Shown here in pieces: positions 47,216 to 55,974 of a stretch of 64,000 bases of DNA. The notes beneath the pieces were generated by a model. The model saw only the letters and a list, made by a program, of their open reading frames with translations, made no database searches and was not told where the DNA came from. The stretch spans positions 62,001 to 126,000 of the forward strand of contig NZ_JAQMHX010000006.1 in the NCBI RefSeq assembly GCF_028331445.1. The letters are read 5' to 3'. Both the position numbers and the translations under genes were made by a program. This stretch comes from Candidatus Phyllobacterium onerii. Its GTDB lineage: Bacteria > Pseudomonadota > Alphaproteobacteria > Rhizobiales > Rhizobiaceae. Position 1 is the first letter of the stretch. Each line of letters starts with the position of its first letter.

Positions 47216-47965
47216 ATGCCAACGTCTGTTCAGCCGCCACTCCTCGAATTGATGGGCGTCCATAAGAGCTTCGGGCACTACGAGGTGCTCAAGGCATGCA
47301 GCCTCGGCGTAAAGAGCCGGGAAACCGTCGTCATAATCGGGCCTTCGGGATCCGGGAAGTCCACGCTCTTGCGCTGCGTCAATCTTCTTGAGCCACCTGA
47401 TAGCGGTAATATCTTCTTCGATGGCGCAGATATTACCTCTGATTTGCGCAACGCTACTGAAATTCGCCGCCATATCGGGATGGTTTTCCAAAATTTCGAA
47501 CTGTTCCAGCATTTGTCGGCAGTCGAGAATATCATGCTTGCGCCGATGAAGGTGTCGGGTATCAGCAGATCGGACGCCCACGACATCGCGACCGATCTGC
47601 TGCGCAAGGTCCACATTCCCGAAAAAGCCGATTTCTTTCCTGACGAGCTGTCGGGCGGCCAGCAGCAACGCATTGCAATTGCCCGCGCACTCGCCATGAA
47701 GCCCAAGCTCATGCTCTACGACGAGCCAACCTCCGCCCTCGACCCGGAAATGATCCGCGAAGTTCTGGACGTAATGGCGGAACTCAGCAGCGAGGGCATG
47801 ACGAGTATTGTCGTCACACATGAAATGGGTTTTGCCAAACGCGCTGCCGATCAAATCGTCTTCATGGAGAACGGCGAAGTCATCGAGAACGCGTCCAGCG
47901 AAGAGTTCTTCGGCGGCACCGTGAACGAGCGCGCGCGGCGGTTTCTCGATCAGATACTGCACTAA
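47216..47965 (+). CDS. Amino-acid ABC transporter ATP-binding protein (GlnQ type)
   Basis: This 249-residue ATPase has Walker A GPSGSGKST, Q-loop MVFQNFELFQHL, signature LSGGQQQRIAIARAL and Walker B LMLYDEPTSALDPEM. ATG 47216 has AAGGAGAAAG upstream. GTG 47201 overlaps the permease end but has no ribosome binding site. It energises the importer formed with the two preceding genes. Confidence 0.93.
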   Translation: MPTSVQPPLLELMGVHKSFGHYEVLKACSLGVKSRETVVIIGPSGSGKSTLLRCVNLLEPPDSGNIFFDGADITSDLRNATEIRRHIGMVFQNFELFQHLSAVENIMLAPMKVSGISRSDAHDIATDLLRKVHIPEKADFFPDELSGGQQQRIAIARALAMKPKLMLYDEPTSALDPEMIREVLDVMAELSSEGMTSIVVTHEMGFAKRAADQIVFMENGEVIENASSEEFFGGTVNERARRFLDQILH

Positions 47966-47979
47966 CCGGAAGAATATAC

Positions 47980-49137
47980 ATGTCTCAGATGCCCGACACC
48001 GCGCGCATGAAGCGCGAACTCGCCGAAATCATCAGTATTCGCACGGAAAACCCGCCTGGCCGGGAAGCCGATGCCGCGGTCTACGTCCAGAACCTCCTCG
48101 TGGCGGCTGGCTTTGAAGTTTCGCTCACGGAATACAAACCCGGCCGTTTCAACGTCGAGGCGCGGCTTGAAAACGGCCTCGGCCCGGTCTTCGCCTTTAA
48201 TACCCACATGGATACCGTGCCGGCAGGAGAGGGGTGGAGTTCCGACCCTTTCCAGCTTCGCGAGGCCGATGGCAACCTCTTCGGCCGCGGCGCATGCGAT
48301 TGCAAGGGACCCCTGATCGCGATGGTGGAAGCCCTGCGGATGCTGGCTTCCGAGCGTCAGTCCTGGTCCGGCACGCTGCTCGGCGTCTTCGTCGGTGACG
48401 AGGAGATCGCGAGTGAGGGGGCAAAATTCTATGCAGCGGGCAAGCCGAAGATTGACTTCGCTGTTGTCGGCGAGCCGACGTCAAACACGACATTCTCCGC
48501 CCACAAGGGAAGTTTGCGCCCGGTTGTCCGCGTGTACGGCGTGTCCGCTCATTCTGGCACGCCTCATCTTGGAGAGAACGCTATTTATCGGGCGGCTCAG
48601 CTCCTCGGAATGATCGAGACCCACCACGATAAAGTAGTGCGTCTCCGCGCTCATCCGCTGGTCGGGGAAGCCAGTCTCACAGTAACCCGCATTTGGGGCG
48701 GCCATGCAGACAATGTGCTGCCGGGCGCTTGCGATCTGCTGCTTGACCGCCGGATGGTCCCGGGCGAGGACGAAGAGGCTGTAAAAAAGGAGATCGCCGA
48801 TCTGCTGCTGGCGGCCAATCGGCGATTTGGCTTGCGCGCCGAGATCGTCGATTACAGGGCGACCACTGGCAGCGCGACCGAAACGGCAGGCGATGCCACA
48901 ATAGTGCAGGCAAGCCTCGCGGCGTGCAGGGCCCATGGGATCTCGACGCCAGGCCCGTTCGGGTTTCAGGGAGGCTGCGATCTCGTCCACTTCCGGGAAC
49001 TCGGTGCACAGGGAACGGTGATAGGGCCAGGCACTCTATCTGTCGCTCACAAGCCGGATGAATTCGTGCCGGTTGATGAATTCGTCACGGCGGCCCTCAT
49101 CTATCGTGACGTCGCGAAGTCAATGCTCTCGGCCTAG
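47980..49137 (+). CDS. M20-family peptidase/deacylase (ArgE/DapE type)
   Basis: This 385-residue zinc hydrolase has the ligand series FNTHMDTVP (His-Asp), GRGACDCKGPL (Asp), GDEEIASEG (catalytic and ligand Glu) and VVGEPTSN. The dimerisation insert is present (SAHSGTPHLGENAIYRA). ArgE/DapE/ACY1 relatives remove an acyl group from an amino acid. It follows the transporter by 14 nt, so the imported compound is probably hydrolysed here (inference). Confidence 0.88.
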   Translation: MSQMPDTARMKRELAEIISIRTENPPGREADAAVYVQNLLVAAGFEVSLTEYKPGRFNVEARLENGLGPVFAFNTHMDTVPAGEGWSSDPFQLREADGNLFGRGACDCKGPLIAMVEALRMLASERQSWSGTLLGVFVGDEEIASEGAKFYAAGKPKIDFAVVGEPTSNTTFSAHKGSLRPVVRVYGVSAHSGTPHLGENAIYRAAQLLGMIETHHDKVVRLRAHPLVGEASLTVTRIWGGHADNVLPGACDLLLDRRMVPGEDEEAVKKEIADLLLAANRRFGLRAEIVDYRATTGSATETAGDATIVQASLAACRAHGISTPGPFGFQGGCDLVHFRELGAQGTVIGPGTLSVAHKPDEFVPVDEFVTAALIYRDVAKSMLSA

Positions 49138-50238
49138 ATGATGCGCGCCTCACTTTATCGCACCTCGCTTCGCTACGGCGGCGGTCTTATGCTTCACACG
49201 GCCTCGTCGGGTCCTGTTGACGGCCTGGATACCCTACACCTGCGATTGCAGGACAAGGTAATCACGGCGGTGGGCGAGGTTCGCATCAACATCGCCTACC
49301 TGAACGGAATGGCGGCCGAAACTGTCGAGAGTGAGGCAGTAGGGCTGTTGGAGTGTGTTGACTGGACGAAGGATGCCGAACGCCTTCTGACAGACCTCTC
49401 GATAACCGACGGCGTGAGTGCACCGGTGCGTATGCTTGTTGATATCGCGCTCCACGATTTTTTGGCAAGGCGGGACGGTATTCCGCTTGCCGCATGGCTC
49501 GGCGCTGATTGCAGCGGAGTGGTCTCATATCCCACCAACCAGACGCTTTTCATTTCATCAGCCGGGCGCTTCCTGTCGCAGGCAGAGAGTTACGTGTCGC
49601 GCGGGTTCTGCGATCTGAAGGTGCGCGTCGGCTCTGCCGGATTTGATGATGACGTTGCGCGCCTGGTTGCACTGCGCGAGCGGTTCGGCGCGGACATCAA
49701 GCTCGCCATCGATGCGAATGGAGCGTGGAGCGCTGACGAGGCTGCGGAAAATCTGTCAGCGCTGGCGGGATTCGAATTGGCCTATGTCGAGCAGCCGGTG
49801 GCCGCCGGGGACTGGGATGTGCTGAACAGGCTCGCCGAGACGAGCCCCATCCCTCTGATGCTGGACGAGAGCGTTGCAGGCCAGGCTGATGTTGACACCT
49901 TAATCAGGTCGAACGGCAGACTTTGGGCCCATCTCAAGCTTGTAAAGCTGGGCGGGATAGCCCCGACGCGGGCGGCTGCGGATCGGCTGCGTGCGGCCGG
50001 CATTCCGTTCATGATCGGTCAGATGAACGAAGGGGGCATAGCGACGGCTGCTGCCCTGCATCTTGCCTGTGCCGTTGGTCCGCATTTTGCCGAACTCTAT
50101 GGCGCAGACGGCCTGGAGAACGATCCGGCGAGTGGTCTCATCTACGCGCAAGGCCGGGTGGGCAGTAGTGCCGCGCCGGGCTTGGGATTGACATTCGACC
50201 CATCAAAGACGCGTCTCATCAGGGAGTTTTCAGCATGA
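49138..50238 (+). CDS. Enolase-superfamily enzyme (mandelate racemase/muconate lactonizing type)
   Basis: This 366-residue protein has metal ligands Asp192 (IDANGAW), Glu218 (YVEQPV) and Asp243 (MLDES), and the C-terminal Lys pair in LKLVKLGGI (267 and 270). The usual KxK motif on strand 2 reads KVR (161-163). That pattern fits an epimerase or racemase subgroup such as N-acylamino acid racemases or dipeptide epimerases, but not exactly. It starts at the ATGATG right after the M20 stop. Confidence 0.85.
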   Translation: MMRASLYRTSLRYGGGLMLHTASSGPVDGLDTLHLRLQDKVITAVGEVRINIAYLNGMAAETVESEAVGLLECVDWTKDAERLLTDLSITDGVSAPVRMLVDIALHDFLARRDGIPLAAWLGADCSGVVSYPTNQTLFISSAGRFLSQAESYVSRGFCDLKVRVGSAGFDDDVARLVALRERFGADIKLAIDANGAWSADEAAENLSALAGFELAYVEQPVAAGDWDVLNRLAETSPIPLMLDESVAGQADVDTLIRSNGRLWAHLKLVKLGGIAPTRAAADRLRAAGIPFMIGQMNEGGIATAAALHLACAVGPHFAELYGADGLENDPASGLIYAQGRVGSSAAPGLGLTFDPSKTRLIREFSA

Positions 50239-51413
50239 ACATATCCAGCGGTGTTGTGCAGGGACAGGAATCTGCCTTTCCCAAGGAGGAATATGAGCGC
50301 CGGCAGGCGCGGGCGCGCGAAAACCTTGCCGCTGCAGATATCGACGCGCTCGTTGTCACGGGTCCGGAGAACATCTTCTATCTGACAGGTCAACAGACCC
50401 CCGGATACTACACGTTTCAGGCGCTGGTGCTTCCTGCCGCCGGAGATCCGGTCTTCGTCATCCGCCAACTCGAATATTTCAATTTCATCGCCAACACTTT
50501 CATTCCGGATGCGGAGGTTTATCAGGATGGCGACGAGCCCGTCTCGTTCCTGGTGGCGGTCATCGAAAAACGCGGGCTTGCCTCAAAGCGGGTCGCGATC
50601 GATAAGCGTGGCTGGTTCCTTCCGATAGCCGTCTACGAAACGCTGCAGACCCGATTGGGAGCGATTCATGACGGTGCCGGGTTGATCGAGAGCCTTCGCG
50701 CCGTCAAGTCTTCCCTCGAGGTAGAAAAGCTCGAGCGTGCCGCCAGCTATGTCGATAAGGGAATGCGGGCGGGGCTTGCCGCAGTCCGGATAGGAGCCAG
50801 CGAAAACGATCTCGTCGCGGCAATGATGGGGGCGGCAATCAGTGCCGGTTCTGAATATCTCGGTATGGAGCCGCTCGTTTCCGTCGGCCCGCGCACGGGA
50901 GTCCCCCATGGTACATGGCGCCGGCGCGAGATCGAAGCGGGCGATCCCGCCTTCCTCGAGATGGCGGCTTGCCATGACCGCTATCACGCTGCCCTCATGC
51001 GCTCCGCCTGGATCGGCTCTCCTCCAAAGGAAGCCGCCGACATGATGAAGACTTGCCAGGAGGCGCTGCAGGTTGCACTCGATGCTATTCGCCCGGGCGT
51101 ACCGTGCGAGGTTCCGCATATCGCCTGCCAGAATGTGATCGACGCGGCCGGCTATACCGACAATTTCCGCAAGCGCCTTGGCTACAGTGTCGGAATCTCG
51201 TTTGCACCTGACTGGGGCGAGGGTGCCATCCTCAGCCTCAACGCTGGCGTGAAGACCGAGTTGCAGCCGGGAATGACATTTCACCTCCCTCCGGCGCTTC
51301 GCATCTATGGGCGCTTCACAGTCGGTGTCAGCGAAACCATCGTCGTCACTGAAACCGGATATCGCGCGCTCGGCAGCATCGGCCGCGAACTGCTTGAAGT
51401 TGCAGATCACTGA
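50235..51413 (+). CDS. M24-family creatinase/prolidase-like protein without obvious metal ligands
   Basis: This 392-residue protein has the creatinase N-terminal domain (residues about 15-150, LVVTGPENIFYLTGQQTPGY) and a pita-bread C-terminal domain. The expected Asp-Asp pair is absent, at FLEMAACHDRYHAAL. The GHGIG-type strand reads LGYSVGISFAPDWGEG. GVPHGTW retains a His (225). The pattern matches the metal-independent creatinase and ectoine-hydrolase-like subgroup more than Xaa-Pro peptidases. It overlaps the previous stop by 4 nt. Confidence 0.8.
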   Translation: MNISSGVVQGQESAFPKEEYERRQARARENLAAADIDALVVTGPENIFYLTGQQTPGYYTFQALVLPAAGDPVFVIRQLEYFNFIANTFIPDAEVYQDGDEPVSFLVAVIEKRGLASKRVAIDKRGWFLPIAVYETLQTRLGAIHDGAGLIESLRAVKSSLEVEKLERAASYVDKGMRAGLAAVRIGASENDLVAAMMGAAISAGSEYLGMEPLVSVGPRTGVPHGTWRRREIEAGDPAFLEMAACHDRYHAALMRSAWIGSPPKEAADMMKTCQEALQVALDAIRPGVPCEVPHIACQNVIDAAGYTDNFRKRLGYSVGISFAPDWGEGAILSLNAGVKTELQPGMTFHLPPALRIYGRFTVGVSETIVVTETGYRALGSIGRELLEVADH

Positions 51414-51432
51414 ACACTAAAGGGAAAGAAAA

Positions 51433-52356
51433 ATGAAAGACATCAGCGAAACGCGAGCCCGGCTCAAGGGCATTTTCAACATCACCGTTACGCCCTTCAG
51501 CAAGGACGGGGCGATCGACCGCGCGGGGCTTTCCCGCAGCATCGAGCGAGTCATCGGGCTGGGGTTCGACGGCGTTCTCATTGGTGGGACATATGGTGAG
51601 TTTCCGGCGATGTCGACGGAGGAACGGGCCGATGTTTTCCGCCACGTCATGGATGTCATTGGCGACCGCGTCCCTGTGATGCTGTGCAGCGCCCACTCCG
51701 ATGTCCGGGTTGTGCGCGATCTGACGAAACTCGCCGGTGATCTCGGCGGCCTGCCTATGGTGACCCCGCCTTACGTTTCGGAAGTCACGGACGGACAGAT
51801 CGTCTCATTCTTCCGCGATATGGCACCCCTGTCGAAGACGGGTATTCTCGTCTACAACGCACCAGGCATCGGCATCACCCTGTCGCCAACCCTGCTCGAA
51901 CAACTCGCCGACATCGACAATGTCGCCGGTATCAAACAGGGGGATCTGAACCCGACCGCGATAGATCAGATTGCCAATCGGCTTGGCGGTCGCCTTCGGC
52001 TTTTCTGCGCCTCGGATCTCGCTTTTCTCGGACCGGTCATGGCCGGGTTTGATGGCATCAGCTCCACGAACAGCTGCGCATTGCCGGAACTTATTCTCGC
52101 GACGTACCGCGCACTGGAGAAAGGCGACGCTGCCGCGGCTCGCGACCTTCATCAGCTCTGGTATCCGTTCCGTGCGCTCGCACGCAAGCACGGCCAGCCG
52201 CAGACAACGAAGGCTGCAATGAACCTTCGCGGGTTCGATGGTGGCTCCGTCAGGCAGCCGCTACGGGACCTCGACGAAGCTGTCCATAATGAGATTTCCG
52301 CTGTTCTCGATAGCCTTGCCGGTGATACCCGGACAAAGGTGACGCTCGCCGCCTAA
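51433..52356 (+). CDS. DapA-family lyase/synthase (DHDPS superfamily)
   Basis: This 307-residue TIM barrel has the Schiff-base Lys168 (GIKQGDLN) and Tyr141 (YNAPG). The substrate motif GGTYGEFPAMS replaces the GTTGE of DapA, so the substrate differs from aspartate semialdehyde. Relatives include hydroxyproline-pathway deaminases, 2-keto-3-deoxy sugar lyases and sialate lyase. It is the last gene of the operon. Confidence 0.88.
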   Translation: MKDISETRARLKGIFNITVTPFSKDGAIDRAGLSRSIERVIGLGFDGVLIGGTYGEFPAMSTEERADVFRHVMDVIGDRVPVMLCSAHSDVRVVRDLTKLAGDLGGLPMVTPPYVSEVTDGQIVSFFRDMAPLSKTGILVYNAPGIGITLSPTLLEQLADIDNVAGIKQGDLNPTAIDQIANRLGGRLRLFCASDLAFLGPVMAGFDGISSTNSCALPELILATYRALEKGDAAAARDLHQLWYPFRALARKHGQPQTTKAAMNLRGFDGGSVRQPLRDLDEAVHNEISAVLDSLAGDTRTKVTLAA

Positions 52357-52379
52357 GTTCGTTTTCTTCCAACGCATAC

Positions 52380-52418
52380 GAAAAACGCCCGGCATTCCCA
52401 TGCGGGGCGCTTTTTATT
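52380..52418. terminator. Terminator between the DapA-family gene and the aminotransferase gene
   Basis: AAAAACGCCCGGCAT / ATGCGGGGCGCTTTTT with a short loop. It serves both convergent genes; one stem pair is mismatched. Confidence 0.7.
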
Positions 52419-52431
52419 GCTGCGTGCTGGT

Positions 52432-53649
52432 TCACGCGACCTTGCGGTCGCGAAGTTTACCGCAGGCCTCCACAATGCGATCGCAGGCAGTGCGCAATGT
52501 TTCGGTGTCGATCGCGTAGGCAATGCGAATGTGTCCGGGCGCGCCGAAGGCTGAGCCGTGGACGACACCCACATGAGCTTCCTCGATCAGATAGGCCGCA
52601 AAATCCAGGTCACTCGAAATCATCCGGCCATCCGGGCGGTATTTCCCGATGAGGCCCGAACAATCGGCAAAGACATAAAAAGCGCCCTCGGGAACGTCTG
52701 CATCAAGGCAAGTCAGGCCTTGAAGCGAATCAAGGACGATGTTGCGGCGTTCCAGCAGCACCTTCATCCATTCGGTCATGAAGCTGGTGCCACCGTCGAG
52801 TGCCGCGATGGCCGCCTGCTGGCTGATCGAACTTGGGTTGGACGTACTTTGGGATTGAAGTATCTGCATGGCATCGATCAGCCATTCCGGGCCTCCGGCA
52901 TAGCCGACACGCCACCCCGTCATCGAGTAACCTTTCGACAATCCGTTGACCGTTAGAACGCGTGGCCTCAGCTGTGGCTCCACGGCTGCCGGAGTCGCGA
53001 AATCGCAGTCGTACCGGACGTGTTCGTAAATGTCGTCGGCGAGAATGAGGACGGTATCATGAGGTAGCAGCACATCCGTCAGAGCTTTCATTTCTGCCGG
53101 ACTGTAGACCGCTCCGGTCGGGTTGTTGGGAGAGTTGAGAACAACCCAGCGGGTTCGCTCCGTGAGAGCGTTCTGCAGCGCCTGTGCTGTCAGTTTCCAC
53201 CCGTCTTCCCTTGGGCAAGAAACGACTACAGGTTCGCCGCCGGCGAGCCGGATCATGTCGGGATACGAGACCCAATAGGGCGCTGGCACGATGACCTCAT
53301 CGCCATCAGAGAGCGTGGCGAGAAAAGCGTTGAAGATGAGCTGCTTGGCTCCGGCTCCGGCAATGACTTCCGACGGCCCGTAGGACAGGCCGTTTTCAGT
53401 TGCGAACTTTCTACTTATTGCTGCCCGAAGTTCCCTCGTACCGGCTACCGCGGTATATTTCGTTTCACCGTTGCGGATTGCCGCGATGCCTGCCTCGCAG
53501 ACAGCAGCCGGTGTCGCAAAATCGAGTTCGCCTTCGCCGAGATTGATGACGCTGTGTCCAGCGGCGGCAAGCGCACGTACCTTATTGGAGATCTCCGCGG
53601 TTGGAGACGAGCCGACGAGACTCATTCGGGGGGCAAGCAGTGGGTGCAT
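52432..53649 (-). CDS. Class I/II PLP-dependent aminotransferase (aspartate aminotransferase type)
   Basis: This 405-residue aminotransferase has the PLP Lys in NGLSKGYSMTGWRVGY (about residue 240), NSPNNPTGAVYS and ADDIYEHVRYD. The overall type is class Ib (AspAT/prephenate AT). The start ATG 53649 follows AGGA by 9 nt. It is divergent from the amidotransferase gene at 53814 and convergent with the DapA-family gene. Confidence 0.9.
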   Translation of the reverse strand: MHPLLAPRMSLVGSSPTAEISNKVRALAAAGHSVINLGEGELDFATPAAVCEAGIAAIRNGETKYTAVAGTRELRAAISRKFATENGLSYGPSEVIAGAGAKQLIFNAFLATLSDGDEVIVPAPYWVSYPDMIRLAGGEPVVVSCPREDGWKLTAQALQNALTERTRWVVLNSPNNPTGAVYSPAEMKALTDVLLPHDTVLILADDIYEHVRYDCDFATPAAVEPQLRPRVLTVNGLSKGYSMTGWRVGYAGGPEWLIDAMQILQSQSTSNPSSISQQAAIAALDGGTSFMTEWMKVLLERRNIVLDSLQGLTCLDADVPEGAFYVFADCSGLIGKYRPDGRMISSDLDFAAYLIEEAHVGVVHGSAFGAPGHIRIAYAIDTETLRTACDRIVEACGKLRDRKVA

Positions 53650-53813
53650 TGACAAATTCCTGTGTTGCGTCGTTCTTTACATTGTATCAATTGATATATA
53701 TTGTGCAATTATAAATCACCAAATATTGGCGGAATTTGTGGTGCAGTAGGTCATGAAGATCTCGTAATTGCTCACATTGATGAAGCAAAGACGATTCTGG
53801 TTTGGAGCGATGA
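53650..53813. promoter_or_regulatory. Divergent promoter region with palindrome TATCAATTGATA
   Basis: The 12-bp perfect palindrome at 53685-53696 lies in ATTGTATCAATTGATATATA. It shares ATTGTAT with the sites at 45374 and 45582. ATTGTGCAATT follows at 53699. This gap drives the aminotransferase (minus) and the amidotransferase (plus). Confidence 0.55.
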
Positions 53814-55040
53814 ATGGGTCTTCTCCTGGTCGAGCACAATATTGCGGAGCCCGCTCTCTACGGGGCCGCCGCCGCAGCTGTGGCATCGGCGAGGCAGTGC
53901 CGAATGATGCATCTGCCCGCACGTTTCGATACCGGTCAGCATGCCGACGCGGTCCAGCACGTTGTCGCAACAGGCGGGCTGGCGGCCAGCGGTCTTTGCT
54001 GGTTCGAACGCCTGAACGGGCAACCCGTTTCCTCTGCGGCCACCGTCGACGACATCGTGGCGGCCGCCAAGCAGGCAGAGGTGGTTGTTCCAGTTCATCC
54101 GCGATTTGTCCACACTCCAGAGCTTGTCCGTCTGCTCACACGATCGGCTGCCGATTCCGGAATCGGAGTCGAGGCTATCCATATCGAAAGGGACGGGAAT
54201 GCTCTGCGCGAGCGCGGGACGGGGTTGCCAGTCGCCTGGCGGGATGCGTTCGGGCGCATTACCGCCTTCGATCGCTCCTCCGTCGGCGGCCAGACATCGC
54301 TGCAGATAGGACTGATTGGCTCTGAGAGCGATCACCGCAATGTCTATCCCGCTGCCCTGGCCAGTCTTGCAGATGCGGCCGACGCACTCTCGGTGGATCT
54401 GGATATCCGGTTCGTCGATCCGATGTCGCTTGCCGTGCCTGACGATTGTGAGGAACTGCAAACCCTTTCCGGCATCCTTTTGCCCGGCGGGGCGGCGATG
54501 AAGAACGTTCCCGGTCAGATCGAGGCTGCCACTGCAAGTCTCGCCTCCGGCCTACCTACAGTCGGTCTTTGTCTTGGAATGCAGACCATGGCGACCGCGA
54601 TTGCATGGCGCGCCTTTGGCAGGGGAACCGCCAACCTCGCTGAGGCTGACCCCGATGCGGCGATCAAGACGTTTGTTCCCCTGGAGGGGCAAAGTGGCCC
54701 AGACGGCGAATCCCTGCCGGACCACAGAACTGGGGAGTGGATGACACGGGTTGTTGACGGAACGCAGCTGTCGCTCATTCTGCCGATGACAACTCCGGTT
54801 CGTTACAACCACCGCTTCCGGCTCGATCCGCAGTTGCTTCCGGCCCTCCGGCTGGCGGGGATGCAGGTGTCAGCCGAGGGCTTCGGCGGGGCGATCGTCG
54901 ATGCGATCGAGGATCGCGACCACCCGTTTTTTATCGGTATGCAGGGTCATCCAGAGCTGAGTTCAAGCGATCGCAAGCCCCACCCGCTGTTGACGGCATT
55001 TCTTGTGGCAGCGCGAGAACACAAACCACGAACGGAATGA
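53814..55040 (+). CDS. CTP-synthase-like class I amidotransferase protein lacking the synthase domain
   Basis: This 408-residue protein has a C-terminal GATase domain with nucleophile Cys253 (GLCLGMQ), oxyanion LLPGGAAMKNV and catalytic His379/Glu381 in GMQGHPEL. VRYNHRF and HPFFIGMQ are specific to the CTP-synthase-type domain. The N-terminal 165 residues do not look like the CTP-synthase ATPase domain and are not recognised. It may release ammonia or hydrolyse a gamma-glutamyl compound. Start ATG 53814 with GGAG 6 nt upstream. Confidence 0.75.
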   Translation: MGLLLVEHNIAEPALYGAAAAAVASARQCRMMHLPARFDTGQHADAVQHVVATGGLAASGLCWFERLNGQPVSSAATVDDIVAAAKQAEVVVPVHPRFVHTPELVRLLTRSAADSGIGVEAIHIERDGNALRERGTGLPVAWRDAFGRITAFDRSSVGGQTSLQIGLIGSESDHRNVYPAALASLADAADALSVDLDIRFVDPMSLAVPDDCEELQTLSGILLPGGAAMKNVPGQIEAATASLASGLPTVGLCLGMQTMATAIAWRAFGRGTANLAEADPDAAIKTFVPLEGQSGPDGESLPDHRTGEWMTRVVDGTQLSLILPMTTPVRYNHRFRLDPQLLPALRLAGMQVSAEGFGGAIVDAIEDRDHPFFIGMQGHPELSSSDRKPHPLLTAFLVAAREHKPRTE

Positions 55041-55058
55041 AGACAAGGAAATCTTGAC

Positions 55059-55841
55059 ATGGATCTCAATATCAAGGGCCGCACGGCGCTTGTGCTCGGC
55101 TCCAGCCAGGGGCTGGGCCTCGCTGTCGCACGCAATCTCGCGGGTGAGGGGGCGTCGGTCATTCTCGTTGGGCGATCTGGCGAGCGCCTTGAGGCAGCTG
55201 CCGCAATCGTCCGGGCTCAAACCAGCGAAGAGGTGAGAACCGAGGTTGTCGATCTTTCGAATTCTGATGCTCTCGACACGTGGTTGACGCGGATCACTGA
55301 TTACAGGGTCGACATCCTTGTCAACAACGGAGGCGGACCACCGCCCGGACCGGTTGCTGGCGTGACAGCCGATGTCTGGCGCAAGCAATTCGATACCATG
55401 GTCAATGCCCCGTTTCGCGTCACGACGGCCATCCTGCCGGGCATGCGCGATAGAACGTGGGGGCGTATCATCAACATTGTCTCATCCGGGGTCGTTCAGC
55501 CGATCGCGAATCTTGGCATCTCGAACACACTCCGTCTCTCGATTATTGGCTGGGCAAAAACACTAGCTGCCGAGGTTGCGTCGGACGGGGTCACCGTCAA
55601 TTCCGTCATCCCCGGCCGAATCCATACCTCTCGGGTTGACCAGCTTGACAAGGCGGCGGCGGACAGAACCGGAACGACGCAGGATGCGATCGCCGAGTCG
55701 TCCCGCGCAGCGATACCAATCGGGCGGTACGGAAGACCCGAGGAGTTCGCAGATGCCGTTGCGTTTCTTGCCAGCGAGCGAGCCAGTTACATCACCGGCA
55801 CGACCTTGCGTGTCGACGGCGGCATGATTCGGAGCGTGTGA
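55059..55841 (+). CDS. SDR-family protein lacking the catalytic Tyr and Lys
   Basis: This 260-residue short-chain dehydrogenase has the cofactor motif LGSSQGLGLAV (residues about 13-23), NNGGGPPPG (89-97), the Ser pair at 142-143 and PGRIHTSRV. The expected YxxxK reads ISNTL (154-158), so neither the catalytic Tyr nor Lys is present. It belongs to a known atypical SDR subgroup with LR...GWAKTLA. It starts 18 nt after the amidotransferase gene and is probably its operon partner. Confidence 0.82.
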   Translation: MDLNIKGRTALVLGSSQGLGLAVARNLAGEGASVILVGRSGERLEAAAAIVRAQTSEEVRTEVVDLSNSDALDTWLTRITDYRVDILVNNGGGPPPGPVAGVTADVWRKQFDTMVNAPFRVTTAILPGMRDRTWGRIINIVSSGVVQPIANLGISNTLRLSIIGWAKTLAAEVASDGVTVNSVIPGRIHTSRVDQLDKAAADRTGTTQDAIAESSRAAIPIGRYGRPEEFADAVAFLASERASYITGTTLRVDGGMIRSV

Positions 55842-55974
55842 TCCCCGCAGAATCGATCCATGCCGACGTTGCACACGCATGAAGCGGGTATGAATTTGGG
55901 CTTCATGCACTTGACAGGACAGTCGGTCGCATATTGCCTTCCCGAGGCATCACGCGGGCTTGTGATTTAGATTT

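Noticed and set aside
53998..54010. GGTTCGAACGCC, a T-loop-like string
   Set aside because: It lies within the amidotransferase coding frame and no acceptor or anticodon arms surround it.
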